DNA of 46,326 bases, from the NCBI GenBank assembly GCA_023954255.1, contig JAMLIH010000018.1, positions 1 through 46,326 of the forward strand, in the 5' to 3' direction. Source of the DNA: Phyllobacteriaceae bacterium. Its GTDB lineage: Bacteria > Pseudomonadota > Alphaproteobacteria > Rhizobiales > Rhizobiaceae. Positions 33,373-43,260 of this stretch are shown piece by piece; within the stretch, counting starts at the first letter, position 1, and each line of letters begins with the position of its first letter. The notes beneath the pieces were generated by a model. That model saw nothing but the letters and a program-made list of their open reading frames with translations. It ran no database searches and was not told the DNA's origin. A program made the position numbers and the translations under genes.

Positions 33373-35475
33373 ATGAAGCACGCATTCAGGAAAACCGGCG
33401 GCGAACCCGTTGCCGCCCGCCACACCGTCACCCAAACCGTTCATGGCGTCACGCTCAGCGACGATTATGCCTGGCTCAGAGCGGAAAACTGGCAGGAGGC
33501 GCTGCGCGAGCCGGAAAAGCTGCCGGAGCCGATCAAGGAATACCTCGAGGCCGAGAATGCCTATTTCGAACAGGCGATGGCAGACACAAAGGCGCTGCAG
33601 GAAACGCTGATTGCCGAAATGCGCGGACGCATCAAGGAGGATGACAGTTCGGTACCAGTGCCGGACGGCCCCTACCGGTACGGCTGGAAATACAATGAGG
33701 GCGAGGAGCATCCCACCTTCTTCCGCATGCCACATGCAGGGAATGACGAGGAAGTCATGCTCAACGTTCAGGCGGAATCGGAAAAGCACGACTACTTCCA
33801 CCTCGGCAGCGCGGAGGTCAGTCCCGGACACAGCCTGCTTGCCTGGAGCAGCGACACGCGGGGATCGGAGCATTTTCAGCTTCGCTTCCGTCCGGCGGGA
33901 TCGCAGGAGGACATTGGCGAGGCAATCATGGATGCCGGTTCGGTCGCCTGGGCAGATGAGGAGACTCTGTTCTATACCCGCATCGATGAAAACCACCGGC
34001 CCAACAAGGTCTTCCGCCACCGGCTGAACACCGACCCGGCGCAGGATGTACTGGTTTATGAGGAAAAGGATCCGCGGTTTTACTGCAGCGTCGGGCGAAC
34101 ACGCTCCGGCGAATTCATCTTCATTCACACCGGCATGAACGACCAGCACGAAATCCGTTTCATCTCCACTTCCGATCCCGCAGCCGAACCGGTCATACTC
34201 ACCCCCAGGCAGGAAGGGCTCGAATATTCCGCCGATCATCAGGGCGACCGCTTCGTCATCCTTACCAATGCCGGCGGTGCGGAGGATTTCAGGATTGTCG
34301 AAACGCCGGTCGATGCGCCGGGGATCGAAAACTGGAAAGATGTCATCCCCCACAAGCAGGGGCGCCAGCTTCTTTCCATCGACGCCTACAAGGGCTGGCT
34401 GATCTGGATGGAGCGCGAAAACGCCCTGCCCCGCATCTGCTTCATGGCAGCCGACGGCAAGACGGATTCGGTCGACTTCGACGAGGAGGCCTATGCGCTT
34501 GGCGTATCCGCCCTGCCCGATTTCGACAATCAGGTCTTCCGCTTCACCTACTCCTCGCCAACAACTCCCTCTCAGACCTATGACTACAATCTTGAGACCG
34601 CGGAACGCACTCTGCTGAAGGAGCAGGAAATTCCTTCCGGCCACGATCCGCACGACTATGTCACCCGCCGGATCACTGCAAAATCACACGACGGCGCGGA
34701 AGTGCCCGTCACCGTGCTGCATCACCGCTCCACCCCCATCGACGGCACGGCGCCATGCCTGCTCTATGGCTACGGTTCCTACGGCATGTCGATGCCGGCG
34801 GGCTTTCAGACCAATCGCCTGTCACTGGCCGATCGCGGCTTCGTCTATGCTGTGGCCCATATCCGCGGCGGACAGGAAAAGGGCCGCGCTTGGTATGAGG
34901 CGGCGAAGTTCGGCAGAAAGCCGAACACGTTCCACGACTTCATCGCCTCGGCGAAGGCGCTTGCCGAGCAGGGCTTTGCCGATCGCGACCGGATCATCAT
35001 CCAGGGCGGGTCCGCCGGCGGGCTGCTGGTCGGCGCGAGCGTCAACTTGGCGCCGGAAGTCTTTGCCGGCGTCATCGCCGATGTGCCCTTCGTCGACATG
35101 CTCAACACCATTCTCGACGACAGCCTTCCATTGACGCCCGGCGAGTGGTCGCAATGGGGCAACCCGATCGAGAGCGTGGAAGCTTTCAACGACATCCGCG
35201 CCTATTCCCCCTATGACAATGTCGAAGCGAAGGACTATCCGCCCATGCTGGTGACGGCCGGTGTCTCCGATCCGCGCGTCACCTACTGGGAACCGGCGAA
35301 ATGGGTCGCGAAACTTCGGGTGATGAAGACCGACGACAACATCCTGATGCTGCGCACCAATATGAGTTCCGGGCATTTCGGCAAGTCGGGCCGGTTTGCC
35401 GCACTTGAGGATGCCGCCCGCTCGCAGGCCTTCGCGCTGAAGGTGGCGGGGCTTGCCGGAACAGAGACGAGTTAG
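33373..35475 (+). CDS. ptrB: Oligopeptidase B (S9A serine peptidase)
   Basis: This is a 700-residue prolyl-oligopeptidase family enzyme cutting short peptides after basic residues in the cytoplasm. An N-terminal beta-propeller is followed by an alpha/beta hydrolase domain. The triad is Ser547 in QGGSAGGLL, Asp633 in GVSDPRVTYWEP and His668 in MSSGHFGKSGR. The acidic GEWSQWGNPIESVEAFNDI loop typical of oligopeptidase B is present. AAGG precedes the ATG. The stop overlaps the end of the convergent cytochrome gene by four bases. Confidence 0.95.
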   Translation: MKHAFRKTGGEPVAARHTVTQTVHGVTLSDDYAWLRAENWQEALREPEKLPEPIKEYLEAENAYFEQAMADTKALQETLIAEMRGRIKEDDSSVPVPDGPYRYGWKYNEGEEHPTFFRMPHAGNDEEVMLNVQAESEKHDYFHLGSAEVSPGHSLLAWSSDTRGSEHFQLRFRPAGSQEDIGEAIMDAGSVAWADEETLFYTRIDENHRPNKVFRHRLNTDPAQDVLVYEEKDPRFYCSVGRTRSGEFIFIHTGMNDQHEIRFISTSDPAAEPVILTPRQEGLEYSADHQGDRFVILTNAGGAEDFRIVETPVDAPGIENWKDVIPHKQGRQLLSIDAYKGWLIWMERENALPRICFMAADGKTDSVDFDEEAYALGVSALPDFDNQVFRFTYSSPTTPSQTYDYNLETAERTLLKEQEIPSGHDPHDYVTRRITAKSHDGAEVPVTVLHHRSTPIDGTAPCLLYGYGSYGMSMPAGFQTNRLSLADRGFVYAVAHIRGGQEKGRAWYEAAKFGRKPNTFHDFIASAKALAEQGFADRDRIIIQGGSAGGLLVGASVNLAPEVFAGVIADVPFVDMLNTILDDSLPLTPGEWSQWGNPIESVEAFNDIRAYSPYDNVEAKDYPPMLVTAGVSDPRVTYWEPAKWVAKLRVMKTDDNILMLRTNMSSGHFGKSGRFAALEDAARSQAFALKVAGLAGTETS

Positions 35476-36392
35476 TCTCCCACCGGCGGTATCGCCTTAA
35501 GATAGGCGGCAATGGCAGCGCGATCCTCCTTCGTCAGCCTGGCCATGTTCTCCTGCACGGAGACCATGGAGCCGCCAACGGAATCGAATTCCGGTGTAAA
35601 GCCCGTTTCCAGATAGCTGGCGATATCGCCGGCACTCCAGCTTCCAAGACCCTTGTCATGCGGCGTGATGTTGGGGATTTTTCCGTCACCTTCCGGCGCC
35701 GCGCCGCCGCCGAGCCATCGGCTCTTGTCCATACCGCCGAAGCCGAATGCGGTTCTGGGTGTGTGGCATTCGCCGCAATGGCCCGGTCCTTCGACCAGAT
35801 AGCGCCCGCGCAGCAGGGTTTCGTCCTCGCCAATACCGGTCATCACCGGCGCAGCATCGAGAAAAGCCAGCTTCCACAACCCGATGCCGCGATGCAGTTT
35901 CAACGGCAAAGGCAGTTCGTGCGGCTCGCTGGCGCGGGAAACCGGCTCCAGCGTCTGCAGATAGGCAAACAGGTTGGAGATATCCTCGCCGGTCATGCGG
36001 ACGTAGGAAGCGTAGGGGAAGGACGGATAATAGTGCCTGCCAGCGGGCGACACGCCGTTCCACATGGCGTTGGCGAACTGATCCAGCGTCCAGCCGCCGA
36101 TGCCGGTTTCACTGTCTGGGGAAATATTGGGCGTAACGAAAACCCCGGCCGGTGTGTCGAGCCGGTGACCGCCGCCGAGCAGTTTCTTGGCATCACCCTT
36201 GGCCGACTTCTCTGCATGGCAGGAGCCGCAACCGCCAGCCCAGAACACGGCTTCGCCGGCCGCCGCATCGCCTTCGGTCAAGCTGGCGCGCTGCGATTCA
36301 CTGAGGGCGGCTGGTGCAGTCAGCCACCAGAATACGGCAAGTGCCGCCACGCCAAGAAGCAGCGCGGCGGCAAGAAGTTTTCTGATCATCAT
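35472..36392 (-). CDS. Diheme c-type cytochrome
   Basis: This 306-residue exported protein has an N-terminal hydrophobic signal or anchor (LLAAALLLGVAALAVFWWLT) and two heme c motifs, CGSCH near residue 55 and CGECH near 207. Each half forms a cytochrome c domain; TPNISPDSETGIGGW and PNITPHDKGLGSWSAGDIAS recall the cytochrome subunits of alcohol or aldehyde dehydrogenases. It probably passes electrons from a periplasmic dehydrogenase, though none is encoded nearby. It lies downstream of the cytochrome c556-like gene, which may be co-transcribed. Confidence 0.92.
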   Translation of the reverse strand: MMIRKLLAAALLLGVAALAVFWWLTAPAALSESQRASLTEGDAAAGEAVFWAGGCGSCHAEKSAKGDAKKLLGGGHRLDTPAGVFVTPNISPDSETGIGGWTLDQFANAMWNGVSPAGRHYYPSFPYASYVRMTGEDISNLFAYLQTLEPVSRASEPHELPLPLKLHRGIGLWKLAFLDAAPVMTGIGEDETLLRGRYLVEGPGHCGECHTPRTAFGFGGMDKSRWLGGGAAPEGDGKIPNITPHDKGLGSWSAGDIASYLETGFTPEFDSVGGSMVSVQENMARLTKEDRAAIAAYLKAIPPVGD

Positions 36393-36436
36393 CCTGGTCC
36401 TGCTCGAAGATTCTCTTCTCTCAGCAGGCTACGCGA

Positions 36437-36889
36437 TCAGTTGCTTACGCGGAAGGCCTCATGGCAGGACTTGCAATTGCCGCCGACCGAACCGAGGATC
36501 GGGCCCAAGGCTTCCGCTGACGCCGGTGCAGCCTCGATTGCCGCAGCAGTATCCATCTTCGCCTTGTCGATGGCGGCCATGAAGCCTTCCATGTCCTCCC
36601 AGATTTTCGGTGCAGCGGTGGTATTGGCGCCCATATCCGATCCCTCCGGGAAATGCGCGCCGAAGGTCGTGAACACGTAATTCATCGTCTTGAGGGCTGC
36701 GAGTGCCTGCTTGTCGTTGAAAGGCACTTCGCCTTTCGCCATTCCGGCCAGGGCTCCCATTGCAAGGCCAACACCCTGCATGCCGTTCTTGCGGGTGGCG
36801 ATCGGGTCATCTCCGCCATGCGATGCTGCGAGGGCAGCGCCAGCCGTCAGCGTGGCGGTCAAAATGGACGCAATAACCAGTTTCTTCAT
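36437..36889 (-). CDS. Cytochrome c556/c' family protein
   Basis: This 150-residue periplasmic protein has a clear signal peptide (KKLVIASILTATLTAGAALA, cleavage after AASHG region). The four-helix c'-type fold ends with the single heme motif CKSCH close to the C-terminus, the hallmark of class II cytochromes. The ATG at 36889 starts the signal peptide and is chosen for that reason. It probably carries electrons or binds small gases; the role is not resolved. Confidence 0.92.
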   Translation of the reverse strand: MKKLVIASILTATLTAGAALAASHGGDDPIATRKNGMQGVGLAMGALAGMAKGEVPFNDKQALAALKTMNYVFTTFGAHFPEGSDMGANTTAAPKIWEDMEGFMAAIDKAKMDTAAAIEAAPASAEALGPILGSVGGNCKSCHEAFRVSN

Positions 36890-37065
36890 GTCATACTCCC
36901 TTGGAACGGCGGGCGCAGCCAGCCGGGTTTGTTCAATCGCCGGACAATTCCGGCCCATCCATTTCCCCTCAGCGCAGCATGATGCGGCGCAACTTGACGA
37001 TAGCATGTCCGGATACGGTTTTGTGTTCAACACTCTGTCAACGGGTGGAGAACAAAACAAAAAGA

Positions 37066-37091
37066 CCCGGCACGGACTTCACCATGCCGGG
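37066..37091 (-). terminator. Rho-independent terminator of the superoxide dismutase gene
   Basis: The stem CCCGGCA/TGCCGGG is followed on the minus strand by TCTTTTTGTTTTG. It starts about 20 bp after the stop codon. The stem is short but GC-rich and the T-tract is strong. Confidence 0.8.
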
Positions 37092-37110
37092 GCTTTGTCA
37101 TTCAGCAGTT

Positions 37111-37719
37111 TCAGGAAGTGGCCGATTCGAACATTTCAGCGGCATATTCCCAGTTGACCAGGCTGTCGACGAAGGCCTCGAGGTATTTCGGCCGGGCATT
37201 GCGATAGTCGATATAGTAGGAATGCTCCCAGACATCGCAGCCGAGAATGGGGCTGGCATCGTGAACCAGCGGGTTTTCGCCGTTCGGCGTCTTCATGACT
37301 TCGAGCTTGCCATCCTTGACGGCGAGCCAGCACCAGCCGGAACCGAACTGGGTTGCGCCGGCATTCATGAAGTCTGCACGCATCTTGTCGTAACCGCCGA
37401 GATCGCTTTCGATTGCCTTGAGCAGGCTGCCGGGGATTTTGGCAGCACCGCCGCCGCCGTCCTTCTTCATCCATTTCCAGAAGTGAATATGGTTGTAATG
37501 CTGGCCGGCATTGTTGAAGAGACCGGCGTTCTTGCCGTAGCTTTCCTTGACGATCTCCTCCAGCGACTTGCCATCGAGGCCTGAATCAACCAACAGGTTG
37601 TTGCCGTTGGTCACATAGGCCTGATGGTGCTTGTCGTGGTGGAATTCCAAGGTCTCGGCCGACATGAAGGGGCCGAGCGCATCGTAGGCATAAGGAAGAT
37701 CGGGCAATTCGAAAGACAT
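37111..37719 (-). CDS. sodB: Superoxide dismutase, Fe/Mn type
   Basis: This 202-residue enzyme converts superoxide to peroxide and oxygen. Metal ligands are His27 (FHHDKHH), His77 (HYNHIHFW), Asp162 and His166 (CDVWEHSYYIDY). The sequence AGATQFGSGWCWLAV and the GQH motif near residue 74 are typical of rhizobial Fe- or cambialistic SODs. The ATG at 37719 has CAGGAG upstream. The metal actually used cannot be read from the sequence with certainty. Confidence 0.96.
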   Translation of the reverse strand: MSFELPDLPYAYDALGPFMSAETLEFHHDKHHQAYVTNGNNLLVDSGLDGKSLEEIVKESYGKNAGLFNNAGQHYNHIHFWKWMKKDGGGGAAKIPGSLLKAIESDLGGYDKMRADFMNAGATQFGSGWCWLAVKDGKLEVMKTPNGENPLVHDASPILGCDVWEHSYYIDYRNARPKYLEAFVDSLVNWEYAAEMFESATS

Positions 37720-37902
37720 GGAATTCTCCTGTGGTTGAATGGATTTGCGGCGCTCAATGGCGCCCGGCGCGTTCTGCTCGAATCTAGATACACGCCGCCA
37801 GTGATGCAACGCTTTTCCGGCAGAATCGTTGCCTTGGCCGGTCTTGTACTGCCGATGACTTTGCGCAATCCTTTGCGCCGGTTCCTTTGCCCGGAGGGTT
37901 TC

Positions 37903-38562
37903 ATGTCTCATACCTGTTATGTGTTCGATGCCTATGGCACGCTGTTCGACGTTCATTCCGCCGTTGCGCGGCATGCGGCCAAGGTCGGCGAGAATGCCGC
38001 GCGGGTTTCGGAAATCTGGCGCAACAAGCAACTCGAATATTCCTGGACGCGCTCGGGCATGGGGCAATACCGCGATTTCTGGGCGCTGACCGAGGAAGCG
38101 CTCGATTTCGCGCTGGCAAGCGTTCCCGGCGCCAACAGGAATGCCCGCAAGGCGCTGCTCGATGCCTATATGCAGCTCGATTGCTATCAGGAGGTTCCGG
38201 GCGTTCTCAAGGCGCTGAAGGAGCGCGGAACACGGACGGCCATTCTTTCCAACGGCTCGCCAGACATGCTGCACAGCGCTGTTTCCTCGGCCGGTCTGGA
38301 CGCGGTACTGGACGAGGTGTTTTCCGTTCACCCGCTGATGGTGTTCAAGACCTCGCCGGAAACCTACCGGATGGTCTCTGACTATTGGAAGATCGAGCGG
38401 GAGCGGGTGAGCTTCCAGTCATCGAACCGCTGGGACATTGCCGGTGCGACCGCCTTCGGATTCGACTGCGCCTGGATCAACCGCACCGGCCAACCGGATG
38501 AATATGGCGATCTGCCGCCGAGCCGGGTTCTCAAGGACCTCAGAGGCTTGCTGGAATCGTAG
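37903..38562 (+). CDS. Type II (S)-2-haloacid dehalogenase, HAD family
   Basis: This 219-residue HAD enzyme has nucleophile Asp9 in VFDAYGTLFDV. Further family residues are SNGSPDML, FKTSPETYRMV with the Lys and Tyr of haloacid dehalogenases, and SSNRWDIAGATAFGFDCAWI with the Ser/Asn/Asp set. The whole set fits L-2-haloacid dehalogenases, so hydrolysis of 2-haloalkanoates to hydroxyacids is predicted. The substrate in vivo is unknown. GGAGGG precedes the ATG. The gene is divergent from sodB. Confidence 0.92.
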   Translation: MSHTCYVFDAYGTLFDVHSAVARHAAKVGENAARVSEIWRNKQLEYSWTRSGMGQYRDFWALTEEALDFALASVPGANRNARKALLDAYMQLDCYQEVPGVLKALKERGTRTAILSNGSPDMLHSAVSSAGLDAVLDEVFSVHPLMVFKTSPETYRMVSDYWKIERERVSFQSSNRWDIAGATAFGFDCAWINRTGQPDEYGDLPPSRVLKDLRGLLES

Positions 38563-40056
38563 TCAGCGCTTCAGACTGCCGAGTATGCCACGCACCAGAG
38601 CCCTACCAAGCGAAGTCGCCACCGACCGGGTGATCGACTTGACGGCTGCTTCGGTAACCGATTGCCGCCCGCGGCCGGACGAGCGGGACTGCTTTTTCTG
38701 CTGGTACTCGTATTCCTCGCGCTTCTTGCGCTCAGCCTCTTCCCTGGCAGCCTTCTTGGCGCGTTCCTGCAGAACCTCATAGGCCGACTCGCGGTCAACT
38801 TCCTTGTCGTACTGGCCTGCGACCGGGCTGACATTCATGATGTCCCTGCGCTCCGTGTCATCAAGCGGGCCGAGACGCGAGGAAGGCGGCCGGATCAGCG
38901 TGCGCTGGACGATGGAGGGGATGCCCTTGGCCTCAAGCGTGGAGACCAGCGCCTCGCCGACGCCGAGGTTCTTGATCACGTCCTCGGCGTCGAAAGCCGG
39001 GTTGGGGCGGAAGGTGTCTGCTGCCGTCTTCACCGCTTTCGCCTCGCGCGGCGTATAGGCGCGAAGCGCATGCTGCACCCGGTTGCCAAGCTGGGAGAGC
39101 ACGGCATCGGGAATATCGAGCGGGTTCTGGGTGACGAAAAATACCCCCACCCCCTTTGAGCGGATCAGTTTGACCACCTGCTCTACCTTCTCGATCAGCA
39201 CCCTCGGCGCCTCGTCGAACAGCAGGTGTGCCTCGTCGAAGAAGAATACCAGTTTCGGCTTTTCCGGATCGCCGACCTCGGGCAGTTCCTCAAACAGTTC
39301 CGACAACAGCCAGAGCAGGAAGGTGGCATAGAGCCGGGGCGAGGACATCAGCTTGTCGGCTGCCAGAATGCTGATCGCGCCCCGGCCATCCCGCGTGGTA
39401 CGCATCAGGTCGTGGATATCGAGCGCCGGCTCACCGAAGAACATGTCGCCGCCCTGCTGTTCGATGATCAGCAACTGACGCTGGATGGCGCCGATCGACT
39501 GGGTGGAGACCAGACCGTATTCGTCGTTCAGTTCCTTGCGGCGGTCGGCCATGTTCGCCAGCAGGGACCGCAGGTCCTTGAGATCGAGCAGCAGCAGGCC
39601 CTCGTCATCGGCGATCTTGAAGGCCATGTTGAGAATGCCTTCCTGGCTCTCGCTCAGGTCCATCAGGCGGGAGAGGATGAGGGGGCCCATCTCCGAAATG
39701 GTCGTGCGGGTCTGGTGGCCTTTCTCGCCGAACAGGTCCCAGAAGATGATCGGGAATTCCTGGAACTCGTAGTCGTCGAAGCCGATGGTCTCGGCGCGCT
39801 TTGTCAGAAAGTCCTTGGTTACCCCTGCCGCACCGAGACCGGAAACGTCGCCCTTCACGTCGGCGCAGAAGACCGGAACCCCGGCATTGGAAAAGCCCTC
39901 GGCGAGGATCTGCAGCGAAACCGTCTTGCCGGTACCCGTCGCGCCGGTCACAAGCCCGTGGCGGTTGGCGTATTTGAGTTCGAGATACTCGCCCTTGTTG
40001 ATCGTATCATCGGGATTGCGGCTGGTTCCCAGATAGATGCGGCCCTCTTCCAGCAT
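38563..40056 (-). CDS. HerA-like ATPase, DUF853
   Basis: This 497-residue AAA-type ATPase is related to archaeal HerA. Walker A is GATGTGKT at residues 38-45, and Walker B is [16 protein letters not shown]. The sensor/arginine region is [20 protein letters not shown]. The C-terminus is highly charged ([20 protein letters not shown]) and then basic. The ATG at 40056 follows AAGGGGAG; the open frame further upstream is not real coding. The family is widely conserved in bacteria without a settled function; DNA translocation is inferred from HerA. Confidence 0.92.
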   Translation of the reverse strand: MLEEGRIYLGTSRNPDDTINKGEYLELKYANRHGLVTGATGTGKTVSLQILAEGFSNAGVPVFCADVKGDVSGLGAAGVTKDFLTKRAETIGFDDYEFQEFPIIFWDLFGEKGHQTRTTISEMGPLILSRLMDLSESQEGILNMAFKIADDEGLLLLDLKDLRSLLANMADRRKELNDEYGLVSTQSIGAIQRQLLIIEQQGGDMFFGEPALDIHDLMRTTRDGRGAISILAADKLMSSPRLYATFLLWLLSELFEELPEVGDPEKPKLVFFFDEAHLLFDEAPRVLIEKVEQVVKLIRSKGVGVFFVTQNPLDIPDAVLSQLGNRVQHALRAYTPREAKAVKTAADTFRPNPAFDAEDVIKNLGVGEALVSTLEAKGIPSIVQRTLIRPPSSRLGPLDDTERRDIMNVSPVAGQYDKEVDRESAYEVLQERAKKAAREEAERKKREEYEYQQKKQSRSSGRGRQSVTEAAVKSITRSVATSLGRALVRGILGSLKR

Positions 40057-40314
40057 GAAGTATCTCCCCTTGGCGGTCTTGCCGGCTGACGGCAGACCGC
40101 GTGAATCTGTGCCGCACCGGATATAGGCCATGGTTGTAGCAGCCGCAATCGGCAGCCTTGGTTTTGCGTACTCCCCCACAGGCTCCCATTGCGGGATGAA
40201 CCTGCAGAAAACTGTCCCATATCGGGAGTTTTGCCGGGAAAACCGCCTGTTTGCCGGTGGCACAAATCCTGCTCCTTCTCTCGCGGATAAAGCCCGCAGC
40301 GGAGAAGGTGTTTC

Positions 40315-41706
40315 ATGCGTACCAATCGAAGACAGTTTCTTGCAACACTCGGCGCCGCGCCGGTGATTGCCGCGCCGGCATTGGCGAATGCTGCCGGCAA
40401 CACGTCCGGCGACGCGCTGTTTTCGCTGGCCGATCTGCGCGGAACCGCCAATGCCAACGAACTGGGCCTGCGCCCCGGCGCCATCGACGATCAGAGCCGG
40501 CTGTTCCAGTCGATCCTTGAAAAGGCTGCAAGCGAGAACAAGCCGGTCTTCCTGCCGCCGGGTAATTATTTCGTCTCCAACATCCTGCTGCCCTCCAACA
40601 CGCGGCTGATGGGCGTGCCGGGCGCCTCGCGGCTGATCTATTCGGGCAACGGACATTTCATCATCGGCGAAAACGGCTCGCATGTGGAACTGAGCGGCCT
40701 CGTGCTCGACGGTGCCAACCGGGGGCTTCACTCCTATGCAGAAGCCGCCCTTCGCCTGACCAATGTCGACCATGCCGTGGTCGACAACTGCCTGGTTATG
40801 GGCAGCATCGAAAAGGGTATCCAGATCGACCGCTCCGCCGGGCGCATCGAGCGCAGCAAGGTAACCGGCGCCGGCGGCGACTGCGGCATTTACGGGTTCG
40901 AGAACCGGGGCCTGTCGATCCTCTCCAACGAGGTGAGCGACTGCGTCAATGGCGGAATTCTGGTCCACCGCTGGAATACGGGCGAGGACGGCACGCTGGT
41001 CAGAGGCAACCGCATCACCCGCATCGGTGCGTTCAACGGCGGTACCGGCCAGTGGGGCAACGGCATCAACGTCTTCCGCGCCGCCAATGTCATGGTGACC
41101 GACAATCACATCACCGACTGCGCGTTCTCGGCGATCCGTTCCAATGCCGGAACCGAGGTGCAGATCAGTTCCAACACCTGCCTGCGCTCGGGTGAAACGG
41201 CAATCTATTCCGAATTCGAGTTCGAGGGCGCGGTGATCTCCAACAACATCATCGACGGCGGGGCACGCGGCATTTCGATCGCCAACTTTCTGCAGGGCGG
41301 CAGGCTTGCAGTGGTTTCCGGCAATCTGATCCGCAACATCGACACGCCGCCACCCTATACCGACGACGACCATCTCTGGTTCGAGGGCATTTCGGCGGAG
41401 GCCGATACGGTGATCACCGGCAATGTGATCGAGAACGCGAAGAACTTCGGCATGATGCTGGGCTGGGGACCGTATCTTCGCGACGTGATCACCTCATCCA
41501 ATGTCATTCGCGGTTCGAAGACCGGCATCTATGTCAGCGTGGTCGAAGGCGCGGGCGCCACCCACATCGCCGACAATACGATCACCGGCGCAAGCAACGG
41601 CGCAGTGGTCGGATATCGCTGGAAGGAAGCGGTGACCGGCGACATGGCAAGGAAGGCCGAGCCGGGCTTTCCGCATCTGACGGTGGAACGAAACCGGGTT
41701 TCGTGA
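40315..41706 (+). CDS. Tat-exported beta-helix repeat protein, TIGR03808 type
   Basis: This 463-residue protein starts with a twin-arginine signal ([20 protein letters not shown]). The rest is a right-handed parallel beta-helix of pectate-lyase type, with many N-x-I-x-x repeats ([40 protein letters not shown]). This matches the TIGR03808 family of Tat-exported repeat proteins found in rhizobia. No active-site set can be named. A polysaccharide-related role is only a guess. GGAGAAGG precedes the ATG, and it is divergent from the HerA-like gene. Confidence 0.9.
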   Translation: MRTNRRQFLATLGAAPVIAAPALANAAGNTSGDALFSLADLRGTANANELGLRPGAIDDQSRLFQSILEKAASENKPVFLPPGNYFVSNILLPSNTRLMGVPGASRLIYSGNGHFIIGENGSHVELSGLVLDGANRGLHSYAEAALRLTNVDHAVVDNCLVMGSIEKGIQIDRSAGRIERSKVTGAGGDCGIYGFENRGLSILSNEVSDCVNGGILVHRWNTGEDGTLVRGNRITRIGAFNGGTGQWGNGINVFRAANVMVTDNHITDCAFSAIRSNAGTEVQISSNTCLRSGETAIYSEFEFEGAVISNNIIDGGARGISIANFLQGGRLAVVSGNLIRNIDTPPPYTDDDHLWFEGISAEADTVITGNVIENAKNFGMMLGWGPYLRDVITSSNVIRGSKTGIYVSVVEGAGATHIADNTITGASNGAVVGYRWKEAVTGDMARKAEPGFPHLTVERNRVS

Positions 41707-41711
41707 CCCGG

Positions 41712-43152
41712 CTAGCGGATACTCTCGCTGGAAGTCTCGTGCTCGCCGACCACGGCGACGCGCAGGATGTTGGTGGTGCCCGCCGTTCCGAAGGGAACGC
41801 CTGCGGTAATCACCACCCGGTCGCCGTTCTTGGCCAGTTTCTCGCGCCGTGCGATGCGGGTTGACTTGCCGACCATGTCGGAAAAGTTCTCGACATCGTC
41901 GCGGGTCTTGACGCTGTGCACGCCCCAGGCAAGGCATAGCTGGCGGGCAACGGTTTCATCCGGCGTCAGGCCAAGAACCGGCACAAGGGTACGCAGCCGC
42001 GAAACCCGGCGCACGGTCGAGCCGGTTTTGGTGAAGGTCGAGATCGCCGCACAGCCGCGCGTGCGCGCCACGTCGCAGGCGGCAGACGCAATCGCATCGC
42101 TGTCGTTTTCCTCGATCGGCAGCGTCGAGGCGTGCAGGATGTTGTCGAAGTCGGGGTCCTTTTCGGTCGCATCGATGATGCGTTCCATGGTCCTGACCGC
42201 TTCCACCGGAAATTTTCCCGCCGCCGTTTCACCCGACAGCATGACTGCATCGGCGCCCGCATAGACGGCGTTGGCAACGTCGGAAGCCTCCGCCCTTGTG
42301 GCGACCGGCTCCAGGATCATCGATTCCAGCATCTGGGTTGCGACAATCACCGGCTTGCCCTCGGTGCGGCAGGCGGTGATGATCTTCTTCTGGATCTGCG
42401 GCACATGTTCTGCAGGCATTTCAACGCCGAGATCGCCACGGGCAACCATGACGGCATCCGACAGGGCAACGATGCCGTTGAGATTGGCGACCGCCGAGGG
42501 TTTTTCGATCTTCGCAAGCACGCGGGCGCGGCCCCTGATCAGATGCCTTGCCCGGTGGATATCGTCGGGCGTCTGAACGAAGAAGCGCAATCCACTCGAC
42601 GCCGAGTGAAGGGCATATTCAAGGTCCTCCCGGTCCTTTTTCGTCAGAATGTTGATCGGCAGAGATCGTGCCGGGCGTGACGCCTGCGGTCGGAAATAAC
42701 GCCGCCATTGACCGCCTTGGCGGTAATCACCTTGCCGGTGTTCTTTTCCACCTTGAGCTGAAGCCGGCCATCGTTGATCAGCAGATCCTCGCCCGGCTTG
42801 ATGGCAGCGAAAATCTCCTTGTGCGGCAGGCTGACCTTGGTGATGTCGCCAACGAATTTTTCAAGATGCAGTTCGATCTTCTGGCCGCGCTTCAGCGTTT
42901 CCTGCCTCGGGCAAGGTGCCGATGCGCAGTTTCGGGCCCTGCATGTCGGCGGAAATGCCGATCAGTTCTGCCCTCCTCCTCCTCGATCTGGCGGATGATG
43001 GCGTGGCGCTCTGCATGGTCCTCATGGGTGCCGTGCGAAAAGTTCAGCCGGAAAACATCCACGCCCGCCTTGAACAGCGCCTTGATGGTCTTGTAGTCGG
43101 AACTGGACGGTCCGATGGTGGCAACGATCTTGGTGTAGCTGTCGCGTTTCAT
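41712..43152 (-). pseudogene. pyk: Pyruvate kinase, first half broken by several frame shifts
   Basis: The N-terminus ([36 protein letters not shown]) is in frame from the ATG at 43152. The matching text then hops frames: [20 protein letters not shown] from about 42970, [20 protein letters not shown] from about 42901, GVTPGTI near 42684, LPINILTKKDREDLEYAL from about 42662. The last 290 residues are intact (VLAKIEKPSAVANLNGIVAL, VARGDLGVEMPAEHV, VIVATQMLESMILEP, DAVMLSGETAAGKFPVEAVR). Each of the four net shifts equals one extra base, and two more compensating indels lie near 42585-42612. As read, no full-length enzyme can be made. Clustering of the breaks in 400 bp, an otherwise conserved sequence and an intact operator-like palindrome upstream favour consensus error, but recent decay cannot be excluded. 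Confidence 0.9.
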
Positions 43153-43189
43153 TGTGATTTTACCCGTTCGCGGCGTGGGCTGTGCTGTG

Positions 43190-43205
43190 ATTCAATCGAT
43201 TGAAT
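43190..43205. promoter_or_regulatory. Perfect 16-bp palindrome upstream of pyruvate kinase
   Basis: ATTCAATCGATTGAAT is a perfect dyad 38 bp before the pyk start codon. The central CG flanked by symmetrical arms is the style of LacI-family operators. In Sinorhizobium the LacI-family regulator PckR controls central carbon genes, so a PckR-like protein is one candidate. Binding is inference. Confidence 0.6.
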
Positions 43206-43260
43206 ACCGGCAATGCGGCTGCCTGGCAAATGATACATTTACGAGGTGGCGCTCAAAGGA

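Noticed and set aside
40057-41373. Long N-terminal extension of the HerA-like ATPase
   Set aside because: It runs antisense through the TIGR03808-type gene; a good ribosome site precedes the ATG at 40056.
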